From positions 1-8,323 of the forward strand of contig JAAZHB010000011.1 of NCBI GenBank assembly GCA_012510935.1: DNA of 8,323 nucleotides, given 5' to 3'. Below, piece by piece: positions 5,427 through 8,323 of the stretch. The notes under the pieces were generated by a model. The model did no database searches. It was not told where the DNA came from and saw only the letters and a list, made by a program, of their open reading frames with translations. The position numbers and the translations under genes were made by a program. Position 1 is the first letter of the stretch, and each line of letters begins with the position of its first letter. This stretch comes from Clostridiales bacterium. GTDB taxonomy: Bacteria; Bacillota_A; Clostridia; Peptostreptococcales; Anaerovoracaceae.

Positions 5427-6230
5427 ATGAGAAATGAAAAAGATACATCCAGTAAATATTCTGTAGATGAAGGTAAGCAATACCATATTCAGGTGGGACC
5501 AGAGGATATCGGTAAATATGTTATTATGCCTGGTGATCCAAAGCGTTGTAAGATAATTGCTGAATATCTAGATGATGCTGAATTTGTACAGGACTCGAGA
5601 GAATATGTAACATATACAGGAACTCTAGACGGAACAAAGGTCAGTGTTACATCCACCGGAATCGGAGGACCTTCAGCAGCAATTGCATTAGAGGAACTCG
5701 TTGCTTGCGGTGCACATACTTTCATCAGAATTGGAACTTGCGGAGGCATGCAGCTTGATATACAAGGCGGTGAATCTATTATTGCATCAGCGGCTGTAAG
5801 AATGGAGGGTACAAGTAAGGAGTACGCGCCAATTGAGTTTCCAGCTGTAGCAAATTATGATGTAATCACAGCACTTAAGGAGGCTGCAGAGGGAAATAGA
5901 CAGCCTTATCATATAGGTGTTGTTGAGTGCAAGGATTCATTCTATGGACAGCATAGACCTTGGTCGAGCCCAGTTGGATACGAGCTTGAGAATAAATGGA
6001 AGGCTTGGAAGAGTCTTGGTGTTCTTGGTTCAGAGATGGAGTCCGCAGCACTGTTTACAATAGGTTCTGCACTTGGCGTTAGAGTCGGTGCAATAATGCA
6101 TGTTGTAGCTAATCAAGAAAGAGAACTTGCAGGCTACGATAACCCTATTTGCCACGACACAAAAGAGTCAATAAAGGTAGCGGTAGAAGCAATGCGTAAA
6201 CTTATCGCTCAGGATAAAGACAAAGATTAA
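5427..6230 (+). CDS. udp: Uridine phosphorylase
   Basis: Uridine phosphorylase cleaves uridine with phosphate to uracil and ribose 1-phosphate in pyrimidine salvage. The 267-residue protein matches the Udp family: PGDPKR (35-40) and RIGTCGG (101-107) supply phosphate contacts, [16 protein letters not shown] is the conserved core segment, FYGQHR with Gln175 and Arg177 matches the uracil-binding Gln/Arg pair of the Escherichia coli enzyme, and EMES (203-206) supplies the ribose-binding Met and Glu. I chose ATG 5427 because AGGCGG (5413-5418) lies 8 nt upstream; a GTG at 5418 would overlap that site. The gene starts 15 nt after the selenoprotein stop, so the two are probably cotranscribed. The C-terminus ends in a Lys/Asp repeat whose last unit contains the stop. 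Confidence 0.93.
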   Translation: MRNEKDTSSKYSVDEGKQYHIQVGPEDIGKYVIMPGDPKRCKIIAEYLDDAEFVQDSREYVTYTGTLDGTKVSVTSTGIGGPSAAIALEELVACGAHTFIRIGTCGGMQLDIQGGESIIASAAVRMEGTSKEYAPIEFPAVANYDVITALKEAAEGNRQPYHIGVVECKDSFYGQHRPWSSPVGYELENKWKAWKSLGVLGSEMESAALFTIGSALGVRVGAIMHVVANQERELAGYDNPICHDTKESIKVAVEAMRKLIAQDKDKD

Positions 6231-6248
6231 GACAAAGATAAAGAAAAC
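6213..6248 (+). repeat. Hexanucleotide GAYAAA repeat spanning the udp stop codon
   Basis: Six-base units GATAAA, GACAAA, GATTAA, GACAAA, GATAAA and GAAAAC follow one another. The third unit carries the udp stop TAA. The array encodes Asp-Lys pairs before the stop and would add only a few similar residues if read through. Confidence 0.75.
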
Positions 6249-6269
6249 TAAGGAGTTTGGAGATATAAG

Positions 6270-6638
6270 ATGGCTAGAGGAACGATAAAAACTACTACAG
6301 AGATAATTATAGGAAAAGGGACAAAGTATCAAGTGACCCTTGTTGTGGTTGCTACAGGGGGTAAAGGCTTTAATGCTTTTATTTATGGCGGCGAAAATTC
6401 ACATGTTGGTGGAGTAGCTATGATGAGCAGGAAATTTGAAGAGACGCATGACTTTCCAAAACATGACGACAGCAAGGTCGCTAATGAAGTAGCAAAAATT
6501 ATATATGACGCTTTTAGCGAGCCAGTTATAGTAACTGCAGGCGTTGAGATACAGGATGCAACTGACAAGGACCTTGCCCAGCTAAAGACAAACTATATTG
6601 CGGCAGCAAGGCATTTCTGCGCTACCTATGACAGATAG
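6270..6638 (+). CDS. Small LpdD-like (prenylated-flavin-chaperone-like) domain protein
   Basis: This 122-residue soluble protein has the pattern I associate with the LpdD-like domain family, which includes the small subunit of gallate decarboxylase and many stand-alone clostridial proteins. It shows an N-terminal beta strand after a Gly-Lys-Gly turn, YGGENSHVGGVAM (39-51), a conserved-type His65-Asp66-Asp67, a helix VANEVAKIIYDAF (70-82) and VIVTAGVEIQDAT (86-98), ending in a helix. GGAGA (6259-6263) lies 6 nt before the ATG. It sits 39 nt after udp and 71 nt before prmA. No UbiD-type decarboxylase or UbiX is in the window, so a role in prenylated-flavin chemistry cannot be assumed. Family assignment is from memory of the motif pattern; precise function is unknown. 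Confidence 0.55.
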   Translation: MARGTIKTTTEIIIGKGTKYQVTLVVVATGGKGFNAFIYGGENSHVGGVAMMSRKFEETHDFPKHDDSKVANEVAKIIYDAFSEPVIVTAGVEIQDATDKDLAQLKTNYIAAARHFCATYDR

Positions 6639-6709
6639 TTCTCGCGGGACGACAGCGTGATAATATAGGAAAATTAATTACTAAGAAAAAGAATAGGATT
6701 TTTCAATAT

Positions 6710-7810
6710 ATGGAATGGACCAAATATACAATAATAACAACTGATGAAGCTGCTGATGCTGTAAGCTCAATGCTGCTTGATTACGGAGTCGAGGCGATAG
6801 AGCTTGAAGATGCCTATATGCCAAGTGAAGAAGATATTGCCGAGATGTTTTTGGATATTGCGCCAGAGACCTTGCCCGACATGTCGAAGCTTCCAGAAGC
6901 CGGAGAGTCACATATAAGCTTTTATCTGAGGCTTCCTTCGGAGGATGAGAATCCCCAAATCAAGAACCATATTAATTCAGATACAGTAGATGACTCATAC
7001 ACAATTCATGACAAAGTGTGGAGTGCTGAGGAGATAATGCTGCTGATAAGCAGAGTCCAAAATGGTCTGACCGAGATGAGCAAATATCTTGATGTTGGCG
7101 CAGGAACAATTACCTCCGAGACAAGCAAAGAAGAAGATTGGCGCGACAACTGGAAGAACTATTACAAGCCAATAGCGGTCGGCGATATCTTGATAAAGCC
7201 AGTGTGGGAAGAAATCCCAGAGGAGCTTCAGGTAAAAACAGCCTGCGGCGAGGTGAAGGTTATCGACATGGAGCCAGGGGCGGCCTTTGGTACAGGTTCA
7301 CACGAGACTACGAGGCTGTGTACAGAGCAGGTCAGCAAGTATGTGAGTGAAGGAGACAGCGTGCTTGATATTGGAACCGGCAGTGGCGTGCTTGGACTAG
7401 CAGCTTTGAAAAAGGGAGCATCTCTTTGCGTAGCAACGGAAATTGACCCTGGATGCGCACACATTATCAATGAGAATTGCTTCTTAAATAATATTGATGA
7501 TAATAGCTTTAAGTTATATGTTGGGAATCTAATTGACGATGAAGAAGTAATAGAGAAGGTTAGGTCAGCCAACGATCACAACCCGTATGACCTTGTTGTT
7601 AGCAATATTCTTGCTCCGATTATTTTGTTACTAGCAAGAGAAGATCAAGTAGATAGTTTCATCAAAAAAGGTGGATACTACATTACATCTGGAATCATAA
7701 ATACACGCAAAGACGATGTGGTAGAAGCTTTCTCAAAGAATCCAAACTGGGAATATGTAGAGACTGTAAGTCTTGGTGAATGGGTTTGCGTGATTGCGAA
7801 GCGCATCTAA
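6710..7810 (+). CDS. prmA: Ribosomal protein L11 methyltransferase PrmA
   Basis: PrmA uses S-adenosylmethionine to methylate ribosomal protein L11. The protein has an N-terminal substrate-recognition domain, the family linker motif EEDWRDNWKNYYKPI (141-155), a DMEPGAAFGTGSHETT segment preceding the catalytic domain, the SAM-binding motif VLDIGTGSG (218-226), an acidic EID loop and the SNILAPI motif with Asn299 in the active-site region. At 366 residues it is longer than usual (about 290-320); the excess lies in the N-terminal domain, roughly residues 37-97, as an acidic, low-complexity insert. The ribosome binding site is weak (TAGGA, about 10 nt before the ATG). It is the fourth gene of the run. 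Confidence 0.93.
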   Translation: MEWTKYTIITTDEAADAVSSMLLDYGVEAIELEDAYMPSEEDIAEMFLDIAPETLPDMSKLPEAGESHISFYLRLPSEDENPQIKNHINSDTVDDSYTIHDKVWSAEEIMLLISRVQNGLTEMSKYLDVGAGTITSETSKEEDWRDNWKNYYKPIAVGDILIKPVWEEIPEELQVKTACGEVKVIDMEPGAAFGTGSHETTRLCTEQVSKYVSEGDSVLDIGTGSGVLGLAALKKGASLCVATEIDPGCAHIINENCFLNNIDDNSFKLYVGNLIDDEEVIEKVRSANDHNPYDLVVSNILAPIILLLAREDQVDSFIKKGGYYITSGIINTRKDDVVEAFSKNPNWEYVETVSLGEWVCVIAKRI

Positions 7811-7888
7811 GTTGTTTGCTTAGGATTGTAACAAAGCTATATGAGCTTGGACTCAATTTAACATGAGTCATAAAAAAAAGAGTATAGA

Positions 7889-8212
7889 ATGAGTCTTTTG
7901 ACAAGCGGAAGCATATTTAATGAGAAGGTCTATGAAGTAGTACGCCAAATTCCAGAAGGAAAGGTTGCAACTTATGGGCAGCTTGCAAGACTTGCGGGTA
8001 GTCCCGGAGCAGCCAGAGCGGTTGGAAATGCGCTTCATAAGAATCCAGACCCAAGCGGTACACCGTGCTATAAAGTGGTGAATGCCAAGGGGATGTTATC
8101 AGGCATGTTTGCTTTTGGTGGAATAAATGTTCAAAGAGATTTGCTCAGAGATGAAGGCATCGAAGTTGTAAATTATAGAGTGGATCTGAAAGTGTATGGC
8201 TGGGAAGCATAG
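7889..8212 (+). CDS. Small MGMT-domain (alkyltransferase-like) DNA-binding protein
   Basis: This 107-residue protein is the DNA-binding domain of O6-alkylguanine-DNA alkyltransferases without the N-terminal domain. It has FNEKVYEVVRQIPEGKVATYGQLA (10-33, the winged-helix part), PGAARAVGNAL with the intercalating Arg43, and TPCYKVVNAKGMLSG with Cys60 in the active-site position. Full enzymes carry PCHRV; here the catalytic-triad His is Tyr61 and Arg is Lys62. Alkyltransferase-like proteins without activity have Trp or Ala instead of Cys, so this one falls between the classes. It may flag alkylated DNA for repair or keep weak transferase activity. The ribosome binding site is poor (GAG, about 6 nt upstream of the ATG). 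It ends the gene run just before a strong terminator. Confidence 0.85.
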   Translation: MSLLTSGSIFNEKVYEVVRQIPEGKVATYGQLARLAGSPGAARAVGNALHKNPDPSGTPCYKVVNAKGMLSGMFAFGGINVQRDLLRDEGIEVVNYRVDLKVYGWEA

Positions 8213-8239
8213 TATCAGATAAATTATTATTAAATAAAG

Positions 8240-8267
8240 AAAATGGAGTTGATTTCAACTCCATTTT
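8240..8267. terminator. Bidirectional intrinsic terminator
   Basis: AAAATGGAGTTG (8240-8251), a 4-nt ATTT loop and CAACTCCATTTT (8256-8267) form a perfect 12-bp stem. T-rich sequence follows on both strands (TTTTGCTTT on plus, TTTTCTTTATTT on minus). It ends the five-gene run and would also serve a convergent gene to the right. Confidence 0.9.
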
Positions 8268-8291
8268 GCTTTACAGATTTTTTCTACAGAT

Positions 8292-8323
8292 CTATTTATC
8301 TTCCGGCCAAGGATTGTCTGCAG
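8292..8323 (-). CDS. Possible C-terminal tail of a convergent gene (partial)
   Basis: On the minus strand one frame reads A-D-N-P-W-P-E-D-K then TAG at 8294-8292, just before the bidirectional terminator. Only ten codons are visible. The placement supports a convergent gene; the family cannot be told, and another frame also ends close by. Confidence 0.3.
   Translation of the reverse strand, partial: ADNPWPEDK

Noticed and set aside
7138..7147. A fourth TTGGCGCGA copy, in prmA
   Set aside because: It encodes the conserved D-W-R-D motif of PrmA and lies far from any promoter, so it is explained by coding.
7863..7892. Nine-codon ORF whose TGA overlaps the ATG of the MGMT-domain gene
   Set aside because: Very short, Lys-rich from an A8 run, and lacks a convincing ribosome binding site; overlap is likely chance.

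Overview
The window looks like chromosomal DNA of a moderately low-GC anaerobic Firmicute of the class Clostridia. The signs are strong AGGAGG-type ribosome binding sites, a ThiW/ThiM thiamine-salvage operon behind a TPP riboswitch, a CsoR/CopA copper operon and a probable in-frame selenocysteine codon. No rRNA, tRNA, CRISPR array, transposase or phage gene is visible. Genus cannot be fixed from this sequence.

Region 1 (1-1541, minus strand) is a thiazole-salvage operon. A promoter (-35 at 1536-1541, -10 at 1513-1518) starts transcription just ahead of a clear TPP riboswitch (about 1497-1418) with its own intrinsic terminator (1391-1364). Then comes a second structured leader of about 190 nt that repeats part of the TPP aptamer but not all of it, then thiW (a membrane S-component for a thiazole precursor) and thiM (hydroxyethylthiazole kinase, cut by the window edge). 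ThiW would bring in the thiazole and ThiM would phosphorylate it for thiamine phosphate synthesis.

Region 2 (1558-4638, plus strand) is a divergent copper-resistance operon. It has a sigma70-type promoter, a near-textbook CsoR operator palindrome just downstream of it, csoR, and a Cu(I) P1B-ATPase gene copA whose frame runs on into a CopZ-like domain. That domain has its own strong ribosome binding site and ATG inside the copA frame, so the locus can plausibly make both a CopA-CopZ fusion and free CopZ. Three copies of GGCGCGA lie in the shared thi/csoR promoter region.

Region 3 (4661-8267, plus strand) is a run of five closely spaced genes ending at a strong bidirectional terminator. The first is best read as a selenoprotein of 233 residues. 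A 29-codon start with a good ribosome binding site runs in frame through TGA (4797-4799), which is followed at once by TGT, into the long downstream frame, and a SECIS-like hairpin with a GGU loop follows. Next come uridine phosphorylase (udp), a small LpdD-like protein, ribosomal protein L11 methyltransferase (prmA) and a small MGMT-domain protein. This looks like a housekeeping cluster, not one pathway. The last bases may hold the tail of a convergent gene.

The strongest leads are the undetected selenoprotein with an unrecognised C-terminal helical domain, the embedded copZ start behind a 12-bp tandem-repeat linker, and the second leader RNA in the thi operon.
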